Below, in pieces: positions 8,069 through 14,416 of a stretch of DNA of 21,631 bases; position 1 is the first letter of the stretch, and every line of letters starts with the position of its first letter. Location of the stretch: positions 1-21,631 of the forward strand of contig JAJRYM010000227.1 of the NCBI GenBank assembly GCA_024275775.1. Reading direction: 5' to 3'. The notes under the pieces were generated by a model that saw nothing but the letters and a program-made list of their open reading frames with translations, had not been told where the DNA came from and ran no database searches. A program made the position numbers and the translations under genes. Source of the stretch: Nitrospirota bacterium (lineage in GTDB: Bacteria; Nitrospinota_A; UBA7883; JACRGQ01).

Positions 8069-8817
8069 GAATCTCCGCTCATCCTTTCGAGTTTTATCAG
8101 CTTCTGCCGCGCCTCTTTTGCGGCTTCCGAATCTCCATATATTCCCACCAGGTCTTCGAAAGTTTTCTTTGCTTTTTTAAACGCTTCCTCTTCCATGTAC
8201 GATTCCCCTTTTAGAAGCAGAGCTCGCGGAACGTAACGACTGAAGGGATGGTTGGCCATAAACTCGTCGACTCTTCTGATGGTGGAGATGAAATGGTCTG
8301 TCCTAAAGTAGAACTCGATTATGTATAGCACCTTTCTCTCCAGCAGATCGTCCAGATGGCGGATTTTTTCTTCCGCCGTCGGCACTGCCGGGTGATCGGG
8401 ATGTTTCGCGATAAATTTTCTGAAAGCGTCATCGGCGTTTTTCGTATTGGTATGGTCCTGAGGCACTTTAAGTGTTTCGTGGAAATAGCTCATAGCCAGA
8501 TAAAAATTGGCGCGAGGTGTTTCAGGTGAGAGCGGGTAAAGTTCGGAGAATTTCTGGTAGGCGGGTTCCGCCAGGTAATACTCTTTTTGCATGTAGTAGC
8601 TGTCGGCGGCGCCTATCAGCGCGTTTAGTCGAAACTGGCTGTCCGGAAAACTGTTCAGCAGGGCCTGGTAACGTTTGCGGGCCAAATCGTATTTCCCTTT
8701 GGAGAACTGGTAGTTTGCGTCGTTTATAAGTTCCAGTTCGCGGTTCTGTATGCCGTGGGTTGCGCAACCGCCCGCGAGGAAGACCGCTATGATTGTCGAT
8801 AAAATTTTCATTTTCAT
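8065..8817 (-). CDS. bamD: Outer-membrane assembly lipoprotein BamD (YfiO family)
   Basis: Periplasm-facing outer-membrane lipoprotein of the beta-barrel assembly machine. The 250-residue protein starts MKMKILSTIIAVFLAGGC, a lipoprotein signal peptide with a lipobox ending at the Cys. TPR-like helical repeats follow throughout (segments such as YDLARKRYQALLNSFPDS and KKAKKTFEDLVGIYGDS). I chose the ATG at 8817 rather than an in-frame one 72 bases upstream because it places the signal peptide at the N-terminus. A good promoter also ends nine bases before it. Length is close to E. coli BamD (245). It is divergent from the ktrA-like gene. A general TPR lipoprotein of another role is the main alternative. 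Confidence 0.88.
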   Translation of the reverse strand: MKMKILSTIIAVFLAGGCATHGIQNRELELINDANYQFSKGKYDLARKRYQALLNSFPDSQFRLNALIGAADSYYMQKEYYLAEPAYQKFSELYPLSPETPRANFYLAMSYFHETLKVPQDHTNTKNADDAFRKFIAKHPDHPAVPTAEEKIRHLDDLLERKVLYIIEFYFRTDHFISTIRRVDEFMANHPFSRYVPRALLLKGESYMEEEAFKKAKKTFEDLVGIYGDSEAAKEARQKLIKLERMSGDS

Positions 8818-8826
8818 ATAGTCGGC

Positions 8827-8855
8827 ATTGTAACCTGTATTCGACCAGCGGTTAA
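8827..8855 (-). promoter_or_regulatory. Candidate bamD promoter, leaderless type
   Basis: On the minus strand TTAACC (8850-8855, four matches to TTGACA) precedes TACAAT (8827-8832, five matches to TATAAT) with a 17-base spacer. Only nine bases separate the -10 box from the ATG, so transcription would begin within about three bases of the start codon. No Shine-Dalgarno sequence is present. Confidence 0.55.
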
Positions 8856-8899
8856 GAGCGGAAAGTCTGTTTTTGGGGAATCCACACACCCATAGGTTG

Positions 8900-8908
8900 T
8901 GGTAGGAT
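8900..8908 (+). promoter_or_regulatory. Candidate extended -10 promoter of the ktrA-like gene
   Basis: TGG followed by TAGGAT (8903-8908) is an extended -10 element, one base different from the element found before gyrA. It ends seven bases before the ATG at 8916. The AGGA inside it would also sit eight bases from that ATG as a ribosome-binding site, so leadered translation from an upstream promoter is the alternative. Confidence 0.4.
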
Positions 8909-8915
8909 TATGCGG

Positions 8916-9581
8916 ATGAAAAAGGATACCAGCTTTGCGGTGCTTGGGCTGGGCAAGTTCGGGTTTTATCTTGCCAAACAGCTTTTTGATGACGGTTTTG
9001 ACGTTCTGGCCGTGGACGTGGACAAAGAAATCGTGCAGTCGATAAAGGATTTTTCCACGCAGGCCATCATAGCCGATGCGACCAACAAGGATACCCTTCT
9101 TTCAATAGGTATCAAGGAGATCGATACGGCGATAGTAAGCCTTGGAACCCGGATGGACCATTCGATTCTGGCCACCCTTCACCTGAAGGAGATAGGGGTG
9201 AGTAATATAGTGGTGAAGGCCATAACCGAAGACCATCGCAGAATCCTCAGTATGATAGGCGCTTCGGAAGTGATTTTTCCGGAAAAAGACATGGCAAAAA
9301 AGCTGGCGCACAGCCTCGCATCGCCAAATCTGCTGGACTATCTGCCTCTTGCCGAAGGAGTCTCCATAATGGAGCTTGTTCCCCATCAATCGTTTATCGG
9401 AAAAAGCATCAAGGAAATTCAGCTCCGAAACAAATTCGGAGTTCAGCTAATCGCCATCAAGGAGCTTGTTCCGGAAAATATGAACCTTATTCCTTCGCCG
9501 GACGCCATTCTAAGGGAGTCGGATATTCTTGTGCTGATGGGGAGAGACGAATCTCTCCAAAAACTTCAGGAAATGCCCTAA
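8916..9581 (+). CDS. ktrA: TrkA/KtrA-type potassium channel regulatory protein
   Basis: Cytoplasmic RCK subunit that gates a K+ uptake channel in response to nucleotides. With the start at 8916 it has 221 residues: an N-terminal TrkA-N Rossmann domain with VLGLGKFG (GxGxxG at about 11-16) and acidic residues at the end of strand 2 (AVDVDKE). A TrkA-C domain starts near ELVPHQSFIGKSI. Size and layout (one N plus one C domain) fit KtrA rather than the doubled E. coli TrkA. The ATG at 8910 is possible, but AGGA lies too close to it and at good spacing to 8916. The membrane partner KtrB/TrkH is not in the window. It converges on xerD with eight bases between stops. Confidence 0.9.
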   Translation: MKKDTSFAVLGLGKFGFYLAKQLFDDGFDVLAVDVDKEIVQSIKDFSTQAIIADATNKDTLLSIGIKEIDTAIVSLGTRMDHSILATLHLKEIGVSNIVVKAITEDHRRILSMIGASEVIFPEKDMAKKLAHSLASPNLLDYLPLAEGVSIMELVPHQSFIGKSIKEIQLRNKFGVQLIAIKELVPENMNLIPSPDAILRESDILVLMGRDESLQKLQEMP

Positions 9582-9589
9582 CCCTCCGC

Positions 9590-10486
9590 TTATCCTCTGG
9601 GATGAGCCTTGCCGTGTATCTCCGCCAGCGTGTTTCTGTGCAGGTGGGTATAAATTTCCGTCGTGGTAAGCGATGAGTGACCCAGCATCATCTGCAGGGC
9701 GCGCAGGTTTGCTCCTCCTTCCAGCATGTGGGTGGCGAAAGAGTGGCGCAGAACGTGGGGGGAAATCCTTTTTTTGATGCCTGCCTTGCGGGCGTATTTT
9801 TTTATTATCAGCCAGAACATCTGCCGGGTCATCGATTTCCCCAGCCGCGTCAAAAAAAGCGCCGCCGGGTTTCCTTTACGTATGTATTTCGAGCGTACAC
9901 GGGTGATGTAATGCGAAAGTTTTTTTATCGCTCTGTCTCCCATTGGAACAACCCTTTCTTTTGAACCTTTGCCCATGGTGGTAACGTATCCTGCAGTTAA
10001 GCTCACATCGCCCGTTTTCAGCGCGGTCAGTTCGGAAACACGAAGCCCCGTGCAATAGAGAAGTTCCATCATCGCCGAATCCCGCGCCCCGCCGATAGCC
10101 GATTCATCCGGCTGGGCAAGCAGTTTGTCAACCTCCGCCGTGTTCAGGTAAGGCGGGAGTTTTCTCGCTTTGGATGGCATCTCAATGTTGACCGTAGGGT
10201 CGGCGCTGACTACCCGGCGCTCAACCGCGAAACGATAGAACATTCTGATAGCTGAAAGTTTTCTGGCCGCCGACCGCGGAGAAAGTTTTTTCTTTTTAAG
10301 ATGAATCAGCCAGTCCGTAACATCGGATTTTTCCAGCCGCTCCGGCCCTTTGCCGTTTCTTGCGCTGTGAAAAGAGAGAAACTCAAACATATCCCGGCTG
10401 TATGCCTCTATGCTGTTTTCAGAAAGATTTCGCTCAACCGTCAGATAGGTTATCCATTGATCCGGCAGGGTGAGTTTTTCAGACAT
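9590..10486 (-). CDS. xerD: Tyrosine recombinase XerD (or XerC)
   Basis: Resolves chromosome dimers at dif together with a partner recombinase. The 298-residue protein has an N-terminal SAM-like core-binding domain and a C-terminal catalytic domain. All expected active-site residues are present: Arg149 (TGLRVSEL), Lys173 (MGKGSKER), His244 and Arg247 (HVLRHSFATH), His270 (LGHSS) and Tyr279 (EIYTH). The length equals E. coli XerD. An in-frame ATG 114 bases upstream exists, but 10486 is preferred: it has a strong GGAGGGG ribosome-binding site and starts at the conserved N-terminus. The start overlaps the end of the MBL gene by eight bases, implying coupling. No phage or integron context is seen, so a housekeeping role is likely. 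Confidence 0.93.
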   Translation of the reverse strand: MSEKLTLPDQWITYLTVERNLSENSIEAYSRDMFEFLSFHSARNGKGPERLEKSDVTDWLIHLKKKKLSPRSAARKLSAIRMFYRFAVERRVVSADPTVNIEMPSKARKLPPYLNTAEVDKLLAQPDESAIGGARDSAMMELLYCTGLRVSELTALKTGDVSLTAGYVTTMGKGSKERVVPMGDRAIKKLSHYITRVRSKYIRKGNPAALFLTRLGKSMTRQMFWLIIKKYARKAGIKKRISPHVLRHSFATHMLEGGANLRALQMMLGHSSLTTTEIYTHLHRNTLAEIHGKAHPRG

Positions 10487-11120
10487 ACCCCTCCGTCTGT
10501 CTGAGAAAAGGATTATGGAGTTTCTCTTCGCCGATCGTCGTCGTATCGCCGTGGCCCGGATAAACAACCGTTTCATCGGGCAGTGTGAAAAGCTTTTCAC
10601 GGATGGAGCGGATAAGGGTGTTGTGATCCCCCCCCGTAAGGTCGGACCTGCCTATGGAAAAGCGGAAGAGGGTGTCGCCGGAAATAACCTTGCCGTCTCC
10701 CATCAGGCATATTCCGCCCGGCGTATGCCCCGGCGTATGAATTGCCTTCAGGCTGTAATCCTCGCATAGCTCTATCTCATCCCCGTCCAGTACCGTGGCG
10801 TCGTTTTTGGGCGGTTTCTTCAGCCCCATGTATTCGGCTGTGGCGAGCTGTTCGGGCGAATCCAGCATCCAGACATCGTCCTCGTGGCAGATGAACGGTA
10901 TCCCGAAATGCTCCACAACGGTTATAACCCCGCCTGTATGGTAGGCGTGGCAATGGGTGTTGAGCACGATTTTCGGAACAAGCCCTTTTTGCTCGATAAA
11001 ATCGATGATTCTTTGTCCGCTGTCGCCGGGGTCGACGATTATCGCCGTGCCGTGTTCCTCGCAGTAAACTATGTGGCAGTTTTCATCAATCGGCCCCACA
11101 GTCATTACTTCTATTTTCAT
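10479..11120 (-). CDS. MBL-fold hydrolase, glyoxalase II-like, with altered metal motif
   Basis: A 213-residue metallo-beta-lactamase-fold protein of the hydroxyacylglutathione hydrolase-like group. Metal-site residues His56, His58, His61, His132 (TPGHTPG), Asp150 (SGDTLF) and His190 (YPGHG) are visible. The conserved Asp of HxHxDH is replaced by Tyr60, giving H-C-H-A-Y-H, which removes a usual ligand of the second metal. Start 11120 is favoured by AGGG six bases upstream and by homology to the family N-terminus; 11135 is an in-frame alternative. The substrate is unknown; thioesters and persulfides are typical for the group. It is co-transcribed with xerD and divergent from copA. Confidence 0.88.
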   Translation of the reverse strand: MKIEVMTVGPIDENCHIVYCEEHGTAIIVDPGDSGQRIIDFIEQKGLVPKIVLNTHCHAYHTGGVITVVEHFGIPFICHEDDVWMLDSPEQLATAEYMGLKKPPKNDATVLDGDEIELCEDYSLKAIHTPGHTPGGICLMGDGKVISGDTLFRFSIGRSDLTGGDHNTLIRSIREKLFTLPDETVVYPGHGDTTTIGEEKLHNPFLRQTEGYV

Positions 11121-11143
11121 ATCGCCCTGTTTCATTAACCTGA

Positions 11144-11171
11144 ATTGTACAACGACTTTCTTTTTCGCCAA
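11144..11171 (-). promoter_or_regulatory. Candidate promoter for the MBL-xerD operon
   Basis: On the minus strand TTGGCG (11166-11171) and TACAAT (11144-11149) are separated by 16 bases. TG directly precedes the -10 box. The predicted transcript would have a leader of about 17 bases carrying the AGGG ribosome-binding site. Confidence 0.45.
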
Positions 11172-11198
11172 ACCCGCGCGCCGGTTTTTATTTGTAAC

Positions 11199-11227
11199 TT
11201 GACAGAGGGCAGGGGAAGGCTTACTCT
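11199..11227 (+). promoter_or_regulatory. Candidate copA promoter
   Basis: A perfect -35 hexamer TTGACA (11199-11204) is followed after 17 bases by TACTCT (11222-11227), a weak -10 box. Transcription would start near 11234, just upstream of the hairpin-like candidate CsoR operator. The weak -10 with a perfect -35 fits a regulated promoter. Confidence 0.5.
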
Positions 11228-11237
11228 TTTTATAGGA

Positions 11238-11253
11238 CACCCCGTGAGGGGTG
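11238..11253 (+). promoter_or_regulatory. Candidate CsoR operator before copA
   Basis: A perfect inverted repeat, CACCCC with GGGGTG around GTGA, lies between the predicted start of transcription and the ribosome-binding site AAGGAG (11258-11263). Known CsoR operators are C-tract/G-tract pseudo-palindromes of this kind (established knowledge for CsoR/RcnR regulators). The third gene of this operon is a CsoR with all copper ligands, so autoregulation is the simplest reading. It could also act as an RNA hairpin in the leader. Confidence 0.6.
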
Positions 11254-11268
11254 GGTTAAGGAGTCGCA

Positions 11269-13692
11269 ATGGATAAAAGTTCGCTTACATTCACGGTAAA
11301 GGGAATGACGTGCGCGGCGTGCGCGACGGCTGTGGAAAAAGCCGTAAAGAAGGTCGATGCGGTATCGGATGCTTCCGTTAATTTCCTCAACGAAAAACTC
11401 GTGGTTGCTCCGGGAGAGACAGCTCCCGATGTTTCTGCCATAGAAGAAGCGGTTAAGAACGCCGGCTATTCCCTCGAGAAACCGAAAAGTTCAAAAATAA
11501 CCATAGCCATAGACGGCATGACCTGCGCTTCGTGCGCCTTGGCTATTGAGCGCGCCCTTTCAAAGAAAGAAGGGGTGGAAACGGCATCGGTAAATTTTGC
11601 CACCGGCAAGGCTACTGTCGAATATGATTCGGAAAAAATCAAACCTTCCGACCTGAGGGAAACTATAAAAAATACGGGCTACACGCCGGTTGATACCGTT
11701 GAGGAAACGGTAACGGAGAAATCGCTTTTCAGCAAACCGTGGTTCAATCTCGCGCTTGCGGTCGTCTTTGTTATTCCTCTTCTCCTCATGGCGATGTGGC
11801 CGATGTTCGGGCTAACCCTGCCGGAGTTCATATCACCCAATACCGCTCCGCTAAATTTTTCTCTTATTCAGCTGTTGCTGGTTGTGCCGATAATCGTGGC
11901 GGGGAACCGTTTTTACGTCTCCGGCACACGAGCCGCTTTGCACGGCGGCGCCAATATGGATACGCTTATAGCGCTCGGCACTGCGGCGGCTATTGTCTAT
12001 TCCCTTTGGGCGATAGTCAGGATTTTTCAGGGCGAGGTGGAATATGCCCACCATCTATACTTCGAATCGGCCGGTTATATCCTCACCTTGGTGCTTATTG
12101 GGAAATTTATGGAGGATAAGGCCAAATTTCAGACATCCGCCGCCATAAGATCGCTGATGAATCTCGCCCCGCCGACCGCCACCCTGGTTGAAGGCGAAAA
12201 TACCAGAACCATTCCGGCAGAAGATATACAGCCAGGCGATATCCTTCTTGTGAAAGCTGGCGAAAGGGTGCCGGCCGACGGCGTTGTCCTGGCCGGCGAG
12301 AGCGAAGTGGATGAATCGATGCTCACAGGCGAAAGCATGCCGGTTGCCAAAAAACAGGGAGAAACCGTTACCGGCGGCACCGTTAACGGCAACGGTCTTC
12401 TGCACATGCGGGCTGAAAGGGTAGGGAGCGATACCACCCTCGCGCAGATAATTCGTATGGTGGAAGATGCGCAAGGTTCGAAAGCGCCGATTGCCAGGCT
12501 GGTGGATAAAGTGGCCGGGGTCTTCGTGCCGGTTGTGCTTGTTATAGCGGTTCTTTCTTCCCTTGGCTGGCTCTTGGCGGGCAAACCTTTTCCGTTCGTT
12601 CTTTCCATTTTCATCACCGTTCTGATTATCGCCTGCCCGTGCGCGCTAGGCCTCGCCACGCCTACGGCCATTATGGTCGGCACCGGCCGGGGGGCGCAGA
12701 AAGGGATACTCATAAGAAACGGAGCGGTTCTGGAAAAAGCCGGCTCTCTGGACACCATTCTGTTTGATAAAACCGGCACCATAACCAAAGGCAAGCCGGA
12801 GATAACGGATATGGAAGCCGTAAACGGTTTCAGCGAACAGGAACTCTGGCGGTACGCCGGAAGTCTTGAAGCGATGTCGGAGCATCCGGTTTCACGGGCG
12901 GTTGTTCAAGGCGCCGAGAAGCTGGGGATAGAGTTTAAAAAAGCCGAACAGGTGCAGACCCTTACCGGACAGGGTATAGAAGGCGTAGTGGACGGTAAAG
13001 AGATTGTTATAGGTACTCAGGAACTGCTTGAAGCTAAAAATATCTCCGTTGACGGAAACCTGACGGGAGCAAAGGAAGTCGGCGGAACTCTCCTGCTTGT
13101 GGCGATTGGCGGGAAGATGGCCGGCTGGTTCGGTGCTGTGGACGAACTGCGCGACTCCTCTGCGGAAACCGTTCGGACGTTGAAAAGAATGGGACTGAAA
13201 TCCGCCATGGTTACCGGCGACAAAAGAGAGGTCGCCGAAAAAATAGCGAAGCAGGCGGGAATAGACGAGATTTTTGCCGAGGTAAAACCGGATGAAAAGG
13301 AAAAGCAGGTGGCGAAACTGCAATCTTTGGGCAGGCGCGTCGGGATGGTAGGAGACGGCATAAACGACGCCCCGGCTTTGGCGAGGGCGGATGTCGGAAT
13401 AGCCGTTGGAACGGGAACGGATGTCGCCATCGAATCGGCCGATATAGTGCTTGTAAGCGGAGACCCCGCAGGCGTAGTAAACGCGCTCAGGCTGAGCCGC
13501 GCTACGATGCGAAACATTAAGCAGAATCTTTTCTGGGCTTTTTTCTATAATACGCTTGGAATACCGGTCGCGGCGGGACTGCTGGTAATATTCGGCGGTC
13601 CGGTTCTGAACCCTGCCATAGCCGCGGCGGCTATGAGTTTTAGTTCGATATCGGTTTTATTAAACGCGTTGAGGTTAAGAAACTTTGAATAG
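11269..13692 (+). CDS. copA: Cu(I)-exporting P1B-type ATPase CopA
   Basis: Inner-membrane pump that exports Cu(I) from the cytoplasm using ATP. The 807 residues hold two N-terminal heavy-metal-associated domains with GMTCAAC (Cys15, Cys18) and GMTCASC (Cys86, Cys89). Membrane segments follow, with the CPC transport motif at residues 456-458 (ACPCALG) and the phosphorylation motif DKTGT at 500-504. An actuator LTGES motif, SEHPVS for nucleotide binding and a late GDGIND motif are also present. Length matches two-domain CopA proteins. The ATG has an AAGGAG ribosome-binding site five bases upstream. It leads an operon with copZ nine bases downstream and csoR. Confidence 0.97.
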   Translation: MDKSSLTFTVKGMTCAACATAVEKAVKKVDAVSDASVNFLNEKLVVAPGETAPDVSAIEEAVKNAGYSLEKPKSSKITIAIDGMTCASCALAIERALSKKEGVETASVNFATGKATVEYDSEKIKPSDLRETIKNTGYTPVDTVEETVTEKSLFSKPWFNLALAVVFVIPLLLMAMWPMFGLTLPEFISPNTAPLNFSLIQLLLVVPIIVAGNRFYVSGTRAALHGGANMDTLIALGTAAAIVYSLWAIVRIFQGEVEYAHHLYFESAGYILTLVLIGKFMEDKAKFQTSAAIRSLMNLAPPTATLVEGENTRTIPAEDIQPGDILLVKAGERVPADGVVLAGESEVDESMLTGESMPVAKKQGETVTGGTVNGNGLLHMRAERVGSDTTLAQIIRMVEDAQGSKAPIARLVDKVAGVFVPVVLVIAVLSSLGWLLAGKPFPFVLSIFITVLIIACPCALGLATPTAIMVGTGRGAQKGILIRNGAVLEKAGSLDTILFDKTGTITKGKPEITDMEAVNGFSEQELWRYAGSLEAMSEHPVSRAVVQGAEKLGIEFKKAEQVQTLTGQGIEGVVDGKEIVIGTQELLEAKNISVDGNLTGAKEVGGTLLLVAIGGKMAGWFGAVDELRDSSAETVRTLKRMGLKSAMVTGDKREVAEKIAKQAGIDEIFAEVKPDEKEKQVAKLQSLGRRVGMVGDGINDAPALARADVGIAVGTGTDVAIESADIVLVSGDPAGVVNALRLSRATMRNIKQNLFWAFFYNTLGIPVAAGLLVIFGGPVLNPAIAAAAMSFSSISVLLNALRLRNFE

Positions 13693-13701
13693 GAGGCAGT
13701 T

Positions 13702-13917
13702 ATGAAAAAGATACTTACCGTTGAAGGAATGACCTGCGGCCATTGCATAGGCCATGTGGAAAGCGCCCTTACAGAGCTGGAAGGCGTAACGGTGCTTGAG
13801 GTTAGCCTGGAAGCCAAAAAGGTCGTTGTAGAGTCCGCCGGCGAGATAGACGCCGAAAGCCTTAAAAAGGCGGTTGCGGAGGCTGGTTACAGCGTATCGG
13901 CCATCGCGGAAGGGTAG
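13702..13917 (+). CDS. copZ: Copper chaperone CopZ
   Basis: A 71-residue single heavy-metal-associated domain protein with the metal-binding motif GMTCGHC (Cys12, Cys15). It should carry Cu(I) in the cytoplasm and hand it to CopA. Tyr near the C-terminus (AGYSV) is typical of copper chaperones. A strong AGGAGG ribosome-binding site precedes the ATG. It lies nine bases after copA and three bases before csoR, so it is clearly part of the operon. Confidence 0.94.
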   Translation: MKKILTVEGMTCGHCIGHVESALTELEGVTVLEVSLEAKKVVVESAGEIDAESLKKAVAEAGYSVSAIAEG

Positions 13918-13920
13918 TCG

Positions 13921-14193
13921 GTGACATCCAAAGCGAAAAAAGATGCGCTTCTTGCCCTTAAAACGGCGCGGGGCCAACTGGACGGCATCGTCCGAATGCT
14001 GGAAAACGACCGGTACTGCATCGATATATCCAAGCAGATACTTTCCGCCCAGTCGCTTCTGAAAAAGGCCAACCTCAAGGTTCTGCGCGGGCATATAAAA
14101 AGCTGTGTCGCCGACGCGATAAAAAAGGGAGAGGCCGAGGAAAAAATCGAGGAGATTTTCGGGATAATCGATAAATACACAAGACCTGTCTAG
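13921..14193 (+). CDS. csoR: CsoR-family copper-sensing repressor
   Basis: A 90-residue all-helical metalloregulator that should bind the operator without Cu(I) and release it on copper binding. Cys33, His58 and Cys62 have the same spacing as the Cys36-His61-Cys65 copper ligands of Mycobacterium tuberculosis CsoR, which favours Cu(I) sensing over Ni or formaldehyde homologues. It starts at GTG, with GGAAGGG upstream as ribosome-binding site; no ATG is available in this part of the frame. It is the last gene of the copA-copZ-csoR operon. A candidate operator for it lies before copA. Confidence 0.93.
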   Translation: MTSKAKKDALLALKTARGQLDGIVRMLENDRYCIDISKQILSAQSLLKKANLKVLRGHIKSCVADAIKKGEAEEKIEEIFGIIDKYTRPV

Positions 14194-14216
14194 TCGTCTT
14201 GAAGCTCTGGAGAACG

Positions 14217-14247
14217 GCCAGTTTTCCGGCGGAAACGGCGCTTTTTT
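14217..14247 (+). terminator. Rho-independent terminator after csoR
   Basis: GCC and GTTTTCC pair with GGAAAC and GGC around a GGC loop (14217-14239), with one-base bulges, and TTTTTT follows at 14242-14247. It lies 24 bases after the csoR stop and should end the copper operon. Confidence 0.6.
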
Positions 14248-14398
14248 CGGGCAGGCTTCCAGCCCTTTCCCCGCTTTAAAACCCGTTCGCATGCCATTCT
14301 GCTAAAAACCTTAAAAATATATAGCAAAAGCAGGCATAACCCATTGAATAATATTTGGAAATAAAGATTTAAAATACGGTAAAGCATAGGATTTTTTG

Positions 14399-14407
14399 TG
14401 GTAGAAT
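14399..14407 (+). promoter_or_regulatory. Candidate gyrA promoter, extended -10, leaderless type
   Basis: TGG followed by TAGAAT (14402-14407) is an extended -10 element, five matches to TATAAT, ending nine bases before the gyrA ATG. Transcription would start near the ATG. The AGGA at 14412-14415 is only one base from the ATG, too close to act as a ribosome-binding site. No -35 box is visible. The AT-rich stretch upstream (14300-14395) contains other possible boxes, such as TTGAAT and TAAAAT with a poor 20-base spacing. Confidence 0.5.
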
Positions 14408-14416
14408 TCGTAGGAT

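Noticed and set aside
9590..10486. Tyrosine recombinase as a phage or island integrase
   Set aside because: Length, motifs and overlap with a housekeeping-type gene fit XerD. No att repeats, excisionase or phage genes are nearby, and it is 9 kb from the tRNA insertions.
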